From Paludibacterium yongneupense DSM 18731 (GTDB taxonomy: Bacteria > Pseudomonadota > Gammaproteobacteria > Burkholderiales > Chromobacteriaceae), in assembly GCF_000422925.1 (NCBI RefSeq), contig NZ_AUGZ01000008.1, positions 1 to 64,000 of the forward strand: a DNA stretch of 64,000 bases, written 5' to 3'. Below are positions 1 to 7,049 of the stretch, piece after piece. The notes beneath the pieces are model-generated. The model had not been told where the DNA came from and searched no databases. It saw only the letters and a program-made list of their open reading frames with translations. Position 1 is the stretch's first letter; the number at the start of each line of letters is the position of its first letter. A program made the position numbers and the translations under genes.

Positions 1-1
1 C

Positions 2-238
2 TGGTATTGCCACGCCCATCGTCACAGCGGCATCCAATTCGTGACCCCGGCTCAGCGGCACCAAGGGCTGGATAAAATCTTGCTGGCGAAGCGCCATCTG
101 GTCTATCAAGCGGCTCGCACCGCACGGCCAGAACGCTGGCAAGGAGAGACACGAAATTGGGCCTGGAACGATGCGGTTCAGCTCAATCCGGATCGACCGA
201 TTACGCAGGAGAAAACCGATAATTTATTGGCTGCATAA
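2..238 (+). pseudogene. C-terminal end of an IS3-family transposase (cut by window edge)
   Basis: The reading frame is open from base 2 to the stop at 236-238. The translation starts WYCHAHRHSGIQFVTPAQRH and continues with an ILLAKRHLVYQAARTARPERW stretch. This is the typical C-terminal end of the DDE integrase-type OrfB of IS3-family elements, just after the catalytic glutamate region. The N-terminal part lies outside the window, so it is not known whether the element is intact. The end of the element probably lies between about 255 and 290, directly against the 3' end of the broken RES gene. The family assignment is from motif memory; the subgroup is not determined. Confidence 0.7.
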
Positions 239-252
239 ATCGTAAAATTATC

Positions 253-562
253 TCAACACCTTTGACAATCGCCGGAGCTTCGATATACAACTCCATTGTA
301 CCCACTTTTTTTGATGAACTCACACAAGTACTGACTCGGTATATAGTCGAGAGCAGCTCTACGTGGGAGGACTGGTCTGGTCAGCTCCTCCCCTAGTTTT
401 TCAAGAAAAGGGATATCTGCCCTCATCTGTCCAATCGCACTGGCATCGGCAAGAACAAATGGTGAAACTAACCGTCGTGGATCACGGAGATCGACTGCAG
501 TTAAAGGTTTTTCAATTATAAACTCTGCAACACATGCAATTTCACCCGTATGTGGTCTGATC
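253..562 (-). pseudogene. HEPN/RES-domain gene, segment 3 of 3 (C-terminal RES part)
   Basis: This is the 3' part of a RES-domain gene whose 5' parts lie at 3004-3251 and 4579-4969. It begins inside the target duplication at 555-562 and reads in frame as EIRPHTGEIACVAEF, which joins exactly to TAIAEIR encoded before the IS66-family insertion. Conserved RES features are the AEIRP motif, YIPSQYLCEFIK and GYNGVVYRSS. RES proteins of known function are NAD+-degrading toxins. The last residues after RSS (GDCQRC) do not look like a RES end, so the 3' end has either a frameshift or a replacement by the neighbouring IS3-family element. Non-functional as it stands. Confidence 0.8.
555..562. repeat. 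8-bp target site duplication, left copy (IS66-family element)
   Basis: GTCTGATC immediately precedes the left inverted repeat of the element. The identical 8 bases follow its right end at 3004-3011. IS66-family elements characteristically make 8-bp duplications. Confidence 0.95.
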
Positions 563-620
563 GTAAGCACCCGGCCAAGACCGTCTTGCCGGGTGTTTTC
601 ATTTACGGCAGGGTGTCAGG

Positions 621-2168
621 TCAGGCTGCGGGCGGGGGCTGCAGGGATAGATTCCAGGGCAGCAGTTCGCAGACCCGATTGACGGGATAGTCGGCAATCT
701 TGCTCAAGACGGCCTTTAGCCAGGCTTCCGGATTGTGCCCATTCAATTTGGCGGTGCCAATCAGGCTGTAGATCGCAGCGGCGCGTTCGCCGCCCGCATC
801 AGAGCCGAGGAACAGATAGTTCTTGCGGCCGAGCGCCACACCGCGTAGCGCTCGTTCGGCCGCATTGTTATCGATCTCCATGCGTCCGTCGTCCACGTAG
901 CGCGTCAGCGCTTGCCATTGATTCAGCGCGTACTGAATGGCAGCAGATGCCGTGGATTTGCCCGATCGCTGATTCAGTTGCGCCTTCAGCCAATCATGCA
1001 AGATGGCCAGACGTGGTTGGCTGTGTTCTTGCCGTACCGCTCGGCGTCGTTCTGGCGGGCTGCCACGGATGGCGGTTTCGATGTCGTATAGCGCACCGAT
1101 TTGTTCGAGTGCTTCACGGGTCAGGTCGGAGGCGCGACTGATGTGCAGATCGTGGAACTTCCGTCGCACATGCGCCCAGCACGCCACTTCTACAATGTCG
1201 CCATCCTTGTAGAGTTCGTTGAAGCCCGCATAGGCGTCGGCCTGCAGGATACCCTTGAAGTCCTTCAGGTGCGTTTGCGGGTGAATGCCCTGCCGGTCGG
1301 GCGAGTAGGCAAACCAAACGGCAGGAGGGGTGTCGTCGCCGGAGGGACGGTCGTCGCGAACGTAAGTCCATAGGCGTCCGGTCTTGGTTTTGCCCTTGCC
1401 TGGCGCCAGAACTGGCACCGTCGTATCGTCGGCATGCAATTTGTCGCCGCTGAGCACATGCTGGCGCAGGGCATCAGTCAGCGGGCGCAGCACGCGACTG
1501 CAGCCGCCGACCCAGTCCGCCAGCGTGGCGTCATCCAGTTCGACGCCTTCCCGTTGGTAAATCTGGCTCTGCCGATAGAGCGGCAAGTGGTCGCCAAACT
1601 TGCTCATCAGCACATGGGCCAGCAGGCCGGGACCGGCGAAGCTACGTGCAATGGGGCGAGAGGGGGCTGGGGCTTGGCCCATGCATTCGCAGCCACGGCA
1701 GGTGTATTTGGGCCGCACATGGCGCACGACCCGGAAGCTCGCCGGCACATACTCCAACACTTCCGCGACGTCTTCACCGATCTGGCGCCAGTCGCCGCCG
1801 CACGCCGGGCACACCGGCGCCTCGGGTTGATGGGTGAGCACCTCGCGCGGCAGGTGTGGCGGCAAGGGCTTCTTCACCGGAGGCCGTGTCGTTGCCGTGA
1901 CCGGGGGCGCTGCGACGGACGGCGTTTCGGCCTCGTCGGCCTGCAGTTCTTCCAGCTCCAGCTGCAACTGCTCGATCTGGCGCACCAGCTTCTCGGAGCT
2001 GCGGCCGAACAGCATGCGGCGCAGCTTGGCGATCAGCAGGCTGAGGCGTTCAATTTCGTGCGAGCGGGAAGAAACCGCCTCTTGCAGTTGCTGGACCTGT
2101 GCCGACATGGACCGTACCAACGCCTTGAGGGCGTCGATGTCGTCGGGAAGTTTGGTGGCGGTCAGCAT
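621..2168 (-). CDS. tnpC: IS66 transposase TnpC
   Basis: DDE transposase of the IS66 family, about 515 residues. The N-terminal region has a leucine-rich coiled coil (IERLSLLIAKLRRMLFG) followed by a zinc-binding segment with CPACGG and CRGCEC. The catalytic core includes LHADDTTVPVLAPG and LQADAYAGFNELY for the two aspartates, and the C-terminal MEIDNNAAERALRGVALGRK motif that carries the glutamate. I chose the ATG at 2166-2168 (MLTATKLPDD), the usual IS66 start, rather than an upstream in-frame codon at 2234 that would extend into tnpB. It lies downstream of tnpB within the element. Confidence 0.93.
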   Translation of the reverse strand: MLTATKLPDDIDALKALVRSMSAQVQQLQEAVSSRSHEIERLSLLIAKLRRMLFGRSSEKLVRQIEQLQLELEELQADEAETPSVAAPPVTATTRPPVKKPLPPHLPREVLTHQPEAPVCPACGGDWRQIGEDVAEVLEYVPASFRVVRHVRPKYTCRGCECMGQAPAPSRPIARSFAGPGLLAHVLMSKFGDHLPLYRQSQIYQREGVELDDATLADWVGGCSRVLRPLTDALRQHVLSGDKLHADDTTVPVLAPGKGKTKTGRLWTYVRDDRPSGDDTPPAVWFAYSPDRQGIHPQTHLKDFKGILQADAYAGFNELYKDGDIVEVACWAHVRRKFHDLHISRASDLTREALEQIGALYDIETAIRGSPPERRRAVRQEHSQPRLAILHDWLKAQLNQRSGKSTASAAIQYALNQWQALTRYVDDGRMEIDNNAAERALRGVALGRKNYLFLGSDAGGERAAAIYSLIGTAKLNGHNPEAWLKAVLSKIADYPVNRVCELLPWNLSLQPPPAA

Positions 2169-2212
2169 GTCGACATGCTGCCAGAGCGAAAGGCCGGAGC
2201 GAAACTGTCTGC

Positions 2213-2557
2213 TCAGACAGTCTCGGGCGCCCAACTGCGCCGGGGCTGGCGCCAGTCGATGCCCTCGAGCAGCATCGATAGCTGTGCCGTGGTCAGATAG
2301 ACACTACCGGAATCGGCGGCGGGCCAGACGAAGCGCCCCTGCTCAAGACGCTTGGCGAGCAGGCACAGCCCATCGCCACTCCACCACAACAGCTTGACGC
2401 GGTCCCCGCGTCGCCCGCGGAACACGAACACATGGCCGGAGAACGGATTCTTCTCGAGCGTATCCTGGACGATGCTGGCCAGCCCGTCGAAACCACGACG
2501 CATGTCGGTGTGGCCGGCGATCAACCAGACCCGGGTACCGGCCGGCAGGCTAATCAT
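2213..2557 (-). CDS. tnpB: IS66 accessory protein TnpB (Orf2)
   Basis: A 114-residue IS66 Orf2-type protein required for transposition together with TnpA and TnpC in studied IS66 elements. The family signature is clear: DMRRGFDGLASIVQ, then FRGRRGDRVKLLWWSGDG and LAKRLEQGRFVWP. Its start overlaps the end of tnpA by 4 bases (ATGA), which indicates translational coupling. Orientation and order match the canonical tnpA-tnpB-tnpC set. Confidence 0.93.
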   Translation of the reverse strand: MISLPAGTRVWLIAGHTDMRRGFDGLASIVQDTLEKNPFSGHVFVFRGRRGDRVKLLWWSGDGLCLLAKRLEQGRFVWPAADSGSVYLTTAQLSMLLEGIDWRQPRRSWAPETV

Positions 2558-2919
2558 GGCGCAAGCTCCCGCAACAGTAAACGCAAGGTATCCGGGTCCG
2601 GTCGCCCTTGGATGCGTAGCCGGCCCTTCGGCAAGAACAGTTCGATCTCGCTGGATACGACCGCGGCAGAAACCGGTGCGTCATCGCGGATCTGCACGGG
2701 CAACACTATCGGCGATGCAAGCTGAGGCAAGGGAAGCAGCTTGCCGGTCTTGTACTGGTGGCGCCAGTTGAACAGCACATTGGCGTTGAGGTCATGCTGG
2801 CGAGCCAGCATCGCCACGGAGACGCCAGGCTGCAGGGAGGCCTCGACCAGGCGCAGCTTGAAATCGAGTGGGAAGTTCGGCCGACGGCGGGGCTTCTTCC
2901 TTGGCGGAGAGGTATCCAA
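2554..2919 (-). CDS. tnpA: IS66 accessory protein TnpA (Orf1)
   Basis: An IS66 Orf1-type protein of about 121 residues with an N-terminal helix-turn-helix of the transposase IS3/IS911 type: FPLDFKLRLVEASLQPGVSV, then LARQHDLNANVLFNWR. The open frame begins at a TTG at 2919. No good ATG is available in this frame, so the true start is uncertain and could be this weak codon. A perfect 12-bp inverted repeat lies immediately upstream at 2922-2955 and may limit translation or transcription of the operon. Confidence 0.85.
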   Translation of the reverse strand: MDTSPPRKKPRRRPNFPLDFKLRLVEASLQPGVSVAMLARQHDLNANVLFNWRHQYKTGKLLPLPQLASPIVLPVQIRDDAPVSAAVVSSEIELFLPKGRLRIQGRPDPDTLRLLLRELAP

Positions 2920-2921
2920 AA

Positions 2922-2955
2922 AATGATGTCCATTAAAAATTTGATGGACATCATT
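2922..2955. repeat. Perfect 12-bp inverted repeat upstream of IS66 tnpA
   Basis: AATGATGTCCAT at 2922-2933 is followed by a 10-base AT-rich loop and then ATGGACATCATT at 2944-2955. The arms are fully complementary. The hairpin sits between the right terminal repeat and the tnpA start, where it could act as a regulator-binding site or an RNA hairpin controlling transposase expression. Confidence 0.75.
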
Positions 2956-3003
2956 CTCACTGAATTATGGCGGAAATCCAGACGGTGCTGAGCGGGTGCT
3001 TAC

Positions 3004-3011
3004 GTCTGATC
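3004..3011. repeat. 8-bp target site duplication, right copy (IS66-family element)
   Basis: GTCTGATC directly follows the right terminal repeat. It is identical to 555-562. Confidence 0.95.
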
Positions 3012-3246
3012 TCTGCGATTGCAGTAGCTGGGTGAGAGCCTAAATAAAGATAAGGAATGCCAGTGGGATTCGCACGGCCATGAGTTGCTAACTGTTTTGG
3101 AGGGGCTCCCATCTTATCTATTGGGTAGGGGGCATCCTCTGTCATTATTCGAGCCCTGTACCAGAGTTCCGGTAAACTGTCGGCAATTAGGTGATCTAAC
3201 AGCTCTTTGAGTCTGTCTGTATCAAGATCAACGTCCAGAAAATATC

Positions 3247-3251
3247 TGTTG
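3247..3251. repeat. 5-bp target site duplication, left copy (IS2-group element)
   Basis: TGTTG precedes the left terminal repeat and is identical to 4579-4583. A 5-bp duplication is the norm for IS2. Confidence 0.9.
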
Positions 3252-3288
3252 TGGATTTGCCCCCGTATAACAGGACACCGATCAACGC

Positions 3289-4167
3289 TTAAGTTGATGA
3301 AGCCGCCAGGCGTCGAAACTCTCGTGGAGAGCGGTATTTCAACGCACTATGCGGGTGAAACTCGTTGTAGTGCTCAATGGCAATCGCCAGATTCCGGTAG
3401 GCCGTGTGGGCATCCGGTTTCGGCATATGGCCGACGTAGTCCCGCTTCAGCGTCTTGACCATGCTTTCCGCCATGCCGTTACTCTGCGGGCTGCAGACGG
3501 GCGTGGTTAACGGCTTGAGGCCGATTTCTCGCGCAAACAGCCGCGTGTCGGCGGCAATATAACTCGAACCATTGTCGCTCAGCCATTCCACCTCGGGCGA
3601 GATGCCCAACTGAATGCCGCGTTTCTCAACAGCTTCCAACATGACATCTCGAACCATGTCGCCCGTGTAGCCCCCGGTCGAGGCTGTCCAACTGATGATT
3701 TCACGGTCGCAGCAGTCCTCCGCAAACACGACACGCAGCTTTTCGCCGTTATCGCAGCGAAATTCGAAGCCGTCAGAGCACCAGCGGCGATTACTGTCGG
3801 CAACAGCAACCCTACCATCATGGCGCCGCGGGGTGCCTGGTTTCTTGATCCGCCGCTGAAGCAGCAGACCATGCTGGCGCATGACGCGATAAACGCGCTT
3901 CACGTTGACCGGCGGCAAGTGACCGGCCTCTCGCTGCCGGCGAATCACCCCCCAAGTCCGGCGGTAGCCGTAGCTGGGCAACGGAGAAATGGCAGCTCGG
4001 ATCTCCTCGACCAACTCGCTATCATCGGATGGTCGACAAGAACGACCATCCCGCCAATCGACAGGACGCGACACACGGCGAATCACATTCGAACGCGCCA
4101 ACCCAAGCGAAGCACAGACCGGTGCTACTGGTCTTCCCCCGGCAATAAGGGTGAGCGCGCAATCCAC
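3289..4167 (-). CDS. IS2-group transposase OrfB (DDE integrase core)
   Basis: A 292-residue integrase-core transposase. The catalytic motifs are visible: [10 protein letters not shown] and [14 protein letters not shown] around the first aspartate, [13 protein letters not shown] for the second, and [18 protein letters not shown] for the glutamate region. An HTH_21-like segment ([16 protein letters not shown]) lies near the N terminus. In IS2, OrfB is made as an OrfAB fusion by a -1 ribosomal frameshift. The AAAAAAG heptamer at 4167-4173 (minus strand) sits exactly at the start of this frame and fits that mechanism. Confidence 0.93.
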   Translation of the reverse strand: MDCALTLIAGGRPVAPVCASLGLARSNVIRRVSRPVDWRDGRSCRPSDDSELVEEIRAAISPLPSYGYRRTWGVIRRQREAGHLPPVNVKRVYRVMRQHGLLLQRRIKKPGTPRRHDGRVAVADSNRRWCSDGFEFRCDNGEKLRVVFAEDCCDREIISWTASTGGYTGDMVRDVMLEAVEKRGIQLGISPEVEWLSDNGSSYIAADTRLFAREIGLKPLTTPVCSPQSNGMAESMVKTLKRDYVGHMPKPDAHTAYRNLAIAIEHYNEFHPHSALKYRSPREFRRLAASST

Positions 4168-4514
4168 TTTTTTGCGCGGGCGATTTCCACGGCTTCTTTG
4201 AGGATTTCGTTCTCCATCGTCTTCTTGCCGAGGAGTCGCTGTAGTTCGCGTATTTGCTTGATGGCAGAAGCCAATTCAGAGGCGGGCACGACTTCTTCTC
4301 CCGCGGCAATCGCCGATAGGCTGCCTTCCTGATAAAGCTTGCGCCACTTGAACAGCTGATTGGGATTGAGCCCATGACGGCGGGCAACGAGGGAAACCGA
4401 CTGGCCGGGCATGAAGCTCTCGGCAACGATGGCCTGCTTCTCTTCGATGCTCCAGCGGCGACGACGCTCGGGTCCGAGCACGTCTGTCTTGTTGTTGGTG
4501 TTAGTCATAAACAT
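4125..4514 (-). CDS. IS2-group OrfA (DNA-binding protein)
   Basis: A 129-residue OrfA with the IS3/IS911 helix-turn-helix: [20 protein letters not shown], then [21 protein letters not shown]-terminal leucine-zipper-like segment includes [19 protein letters not shown]. It overlaps orfB in the -1 frame, with an A6G slippery site at 4167-4173. In IS2, OrfA alone binds the terminal repeats and acts as a repressor, while the fusion is the transposase. Confidence 0.92.
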   Translation of the reverse strand: MFMTNTNNKTDVLGPERRRRWSIEEKQAIVAESFMPGQSVSLVARRHGLNPNQLFKWRKLYQEGSLSAIAAGEEVVPASELASAIKQIRELQRLLGKKTMENEILKEAVEIARAKKWIARSPLLPGEDQ

Positions 4515-4578
4515 AGCCTTAAACCTATCCCTTATTCTAAGCGGGAATCGGTGTCCTATGTTTCAGGGGGCTCGTCCA

Positions 4579-4583
4579 TGTTG
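4579..4583. repeat. 5-bp target site duplication, right copy (IS2-group element)
   Basis: TGTTG directly follows the right end of the element and matches 3247-3251. Confidence 0.9.
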
Positions 4584-4969
4584 TGATACATGAGCTCATC
4601 ACGCAGGGTTTCCCAGCGAGCAAGCCCTTCACTCTGATATGTTTCTGATGGAGAAAATTTCTTACGAACAATTTCGCCATCATCAAGAATCTCACCCAGC
4701 AGTTCTTTTGCATGAGCGTTGTCCATGCTTTCATGCGAAAATATCCGCCAGTCATCCCTCATCCATTCAACGAGAGATTTTCCTGTTTCATCCTGCTCAT
4801 ATATTCCAATGAGCATTTCGAACACATCTGCAAGTTTTCTGGGTTCAATCAAATCAACATTTGATGATCCACAAAAGCTGCATTTACCATAATCTGGGTC
4901 AAGAGATGGAATAATACTATTTCGTAAACCTCGGTCACCAAAGCATTCAGGGCAACATAATGTAGACAT
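4579..4969 (-). pseudogene. HEPN/RES-domain gene, segment 1 of 3 (N-terminal domain)
   Basis: The 5' part of the broken RES gene. It starts at the ATG at 4967-4969 (MSTLCCPECFGD), 8 bases after the stop of the sce7725-like gene. Two CxxC pairs (CPEC and CSFC) suggest a zinc ribbon. The following helical region (LADVFEMLIGIYEQDETGKS, then WMRDDWRIFS) matches the HEPN/RES N-terminal domain type as I remember it. The open frame continues into the IS2-group element and ends with a foreign MDEPPET tail. Joining 4969-4579, 3246-3004 and 554-253 gives 936 bases (312 codons) with no frame change, so the ancestral protein had about 311 residues. Confidence 0.85.
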
Positions 4970-4976
4970 GATCAAA

Positions 4977-5924
4977 TCATACGAGGGAGAAAAAGTTTGC
5001 TAAAGTCTCGATATGATGCTTCATCGATAGTTTCTTGATATGACCGAGGCCAGGGAAATGCCTTTTTGCATGGAGCTCTCTAAACTCTTTGATTGCTTCC
5101 CCTTCAAATATTTTAGATGAGCCAGAGTCTAGTTTAGTTATTAGCTTGTCAAGGGCTTGGCTAAACTTACCTGCGGGGTCTGTTGGGGTATTATTGCTTG
5201 TCGAGACGAAGTGATAGATATACATCACGTCATCCTGATCAGGATCAATAAAAGTGAGGTGAATTGCTACCGCATAAGCAGGCCCGCCTCCCTCTCTAAA
5301 ATCGTCGCCAACAATAAGAAAATCACCGAATCCATCCATGCCCTCATCTTCATATGTAATGTGAAGATCCGAGAATTTCTCAATGGACGGATAATCCGAG
5401 TTTTTCATTTTGTTGAAGCCGTCATAAAGGAGAACTCGTTGCGCCCCTTTAAAATGCTTTCGATAAGGTTTGCTACAATATTTTTCGAAAAAAATATGGC
5501 GCGTTTCAGCGAGTTTGTCGCCAATTGCCTCAGATAATAAACGCCCTTCAGTGAAGCCCGCATGCACGAAGGACGGGCTGTGCGTGGCGTGCTCTTCGTA
5601 ACATTGGATGGCCTGACCCACTGTCATATCATCTGTCAATAGAATGCCAGCGGTAATGTTATCTTTCTCTAGGAAGCTATCATCTAGTAACTTTGATATG
5701 CCATTGCCGTTTCCTGCATGGTCGCCGTAAGCTGGATTGACAATTACAATCGCTTGACCATGCGCATCGCATATAGATTTTAGAGCGCGTTCAAGGCCAT
5801 TCAGTGAGTCCTTCACCGGCTCGATAATCGGCACGAAACCAGATATGGTCAATAATTCTGCGGTTTCACGAATCGCAATTAACTCAAATTGCTTGCTCCG
5901 AAAGTATGGATGGTACATGTTCAT
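4977..5924 (-). CDS. sce7725-family protein (putative defence-cassette component)
   Basis: A protein of about 315 residues. The N terminus MNMYHPYFRSKQFELIAIRE and the following VPIIEPVKDSLNGLERAL are the features I associate with the sce7725 family, with distant resemblance to phage 'beta protein' families. No transmembrane segment or catalytic motif is obvious. I chose the ATG at 5922-5924, which overlaps the stop of the upstream gene by one base (TAATG) and implies translational coupling. The gene is markedly AT-richer than the chromosome to the right, consistent with recent transfer. The molecular function is unknown. Confidence 0.75.
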   Translation of the reverse strand: MNMYHPYFRSKQFELIAIRETAELLTISGFVPIIEPVKDSLNGLERALKSICDAHGQAIVIVNPAYGDHAGNGNGISKLLDDSFLEKDNITAGILLTDDMTVGQAIQCYEEHATHSPSFVHAGFTEGRLLSEAIGDKLAETRHIFFEKYCSKPYRKHFKGAQRVLLYDGFNKMKNSDYPSIEKFSDLHITYEDEGMDGFGDFLIVGDDFREGGGPAYAVAIHLTFIDPDQDDVMYIYHFVSTSNNTPTDPAGKFSQALDKLITKLDSGSSKIFEGEAIKEFRELHAKRHFPGLGHIKKLSMKHHIETLANFFSLV

Positions 5925-6817
5925 TATGTCCAATTAAGCGCTTCATCTAAAGGCGTATTTATTGCCATAATTAACCGTTCATGGTCTGCTCGTCGTAGCT
6001 GAGTAGTGAGGACTGCTGGCTGCAATGACTTTGGCATTTTGTCAACGAGGCTACTAAGCGACACAAGTTTCCGTGTCTTTTTTAACGTTTGAACCATTTG
6101 TTGGTGTACATCTTCTGGCGCTAAGCGGGAAAAACACTCTCGCATCACACTATACAGCATAGTGTTCGGTACATCAGGTACATCAATTCCTAGGTTTCTA
6201 AGTATCATCGATGCTTCAGTAGATCTTAGAGACTCAAAGATCGTGACAGGACAGATAGAATTAATTTGCTCAGTTGCTTCGCGTTTAGTGCTAATTCGAT
6301 TTCTGCATCCTAAACTCATTACACCAATATCACTCGATGTGCAGTTAATTATATCTTGCACATGTGACTCTGCAGCTATCACGTAAATTTTTGCAAATAC
6401 TTTACGGTAGTTGAAAATCTGGTTTTCGAGCCGTGCTAATGAATCTCGCTCGGATTTTATTTCATATACTGTACTGGTGCCATTCAAGATGACTACGTCT
6501 GCTTTTGAATTGCCAACTCTAAATTCAGTTAGCATGCTAGCAGTGTTGAGTGAATGAATCCCCAGTAAAATTTTGTGGGTCAGGGCTGCACGATAGACAT
6601 ACTCGTCGCGCTTGCCAAGTTGGTTTAAATCAGCAAATGCCGCCTCAAAGGCTGCACTGACTGTTTGCATAGCTGTTTGTGCTTGGCGAGTCAGAAGTCC
6701 CGTGTCTACAAGCAACCGCGCGAACAAGGGCGAATTGCCTTTTTTCGCCATCTCTCGAAGCACGCTTGCCGAAAACAGGCGAGATAGTGCTGAAAGTTGG
6801 GTTGCATTAAGTGCCAT
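5924..6817 (-). CDS. sce7726-family protein with PD-(D/E)xK-like nuclease signature
   Basis: A protein of 297 residues, first gene of a three-gene operon with the sce7725-like and RES-domain genes. The central segment FRVGNSKADVVILNGTSTVY followed directly by EIKSERDSL has the D-(x)n-E-x-K arrangement of the PD-(D/E)xK nuclease fold, followed by a conserved-looking helix (LENQIFNYRKVFAKIYVI). This suggests a metal-dependent nuclease, but activity has not been shown for the family to my knowledge. A good ribosome binding site (GGAGAG) precedes the ATG at 6815-6817. Low GC content relative to the core genome. Confidence 0.78.
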   Translation of the reverse strand: MALNATQLSALSRLFSASVLREMAKKGNSPLFARLLVDTGLLTRQAQTAMQTVSAAFEAAFADLNQLGKRDEYVYRAALTHKILLGIHSLNTASMLTEFRVGNSKADVVILNGTSTVYEIKSERDSLARLENQIFNYRKVFAKIYVIAAESHVQDIINCTSSDIGVMSLGCRNRISTKREATEQINSICPVTIFESLRSTEASMILRNLGIDVPDVPNTMLYSVMRECFSRLAPEDVHQQMVQTLKKTRKLVSLSSLVDKMPKSLQPAVLTTQLRRADHERLIMAINTPLDEALNWT

Positions 6818-7049
6818 ATCTCTCCTAAGCCCTCATTTCAAAAACAAATATTAAAAGTAGGGCAACAATACGTTTAACTATACAGCATTTATGCCCGGAC
6901 AGGCACTTTGAGGAGATCTTCCTGATTGGAACGGTGATGCTTTGGCCAGATACTTCACGCGCACACCAAAGGTTTGCCGTATAGGAAAACTTCATGATCT
7001 AAGGTGGTTGTGTAGTTGAGCATATCCCTTATCAAGAGCGTCTAGGCTC

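Larger units (their letters stand above)
563..3003 (-). mobile_element. IS66-family insertion sequence, complete, 2441 bp
   Basis: The element starts GTAAGCACCCG and ends with the reverse complement of the same 11 bases. The imperfect terminal repeats match at about 20 of the first 25 positions. It is bounded by the 8-bp direct repeat GTCTGATC. It encodes three minus-strand genes in the usual IS66 order: tnpA, tnpB and tnpC. All three are open and tnpB and tnpC look full length, so the element may still be active. It inserted inside the RES domain of the gene described at 253-562 and 3004-3251. Confidence 0.95.
3004..3251 (-). pseudogene. HEPN/RES-domain gene, segment 2 of 3 (start of RES domain)
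   Basis: The middle part of the broken RES gene, trapped between the IS66-family element and the IS2-group element. It reads in frame from the left TGTTG duplication: NRYFLDVDLDTDRLKELLDH, then LWYRARIM, KMGAPPKQLATHGRANPTGI and PYLYLGSHPATAIAEIR. The W-Y-R-A-R and G-A-P-P...R-A-N-P-x-G-I-P-Y-L-Y motifs are the hallmark of the N-terminal half of RES domains, including the conserved arginine in the first motif. A 62-residue open frame (2957-3145) starts within it but is only a fragment. Confidence 0.85.
3252..4578 (-). mobile_element. IS3-family IS2-group insertion sequence, complete, 1327 bp
   Basis: The left end starts TGGATTTGCCCCC and the right end, read in reverse, starts TGGACGAGCCCCC. 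Both ends share a downstream AGGACACCGAT block. The ends are flanked by the TGTTG duplication. IS2 itself is about 1.33 kb, so the length fits. It carries orfA and orfB on the minus strand with an A6G slippery heptamer in the overlap. It interrupts the RES gene between codons for the N-terminal domain and the RES domain. Confidence 0.95.
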
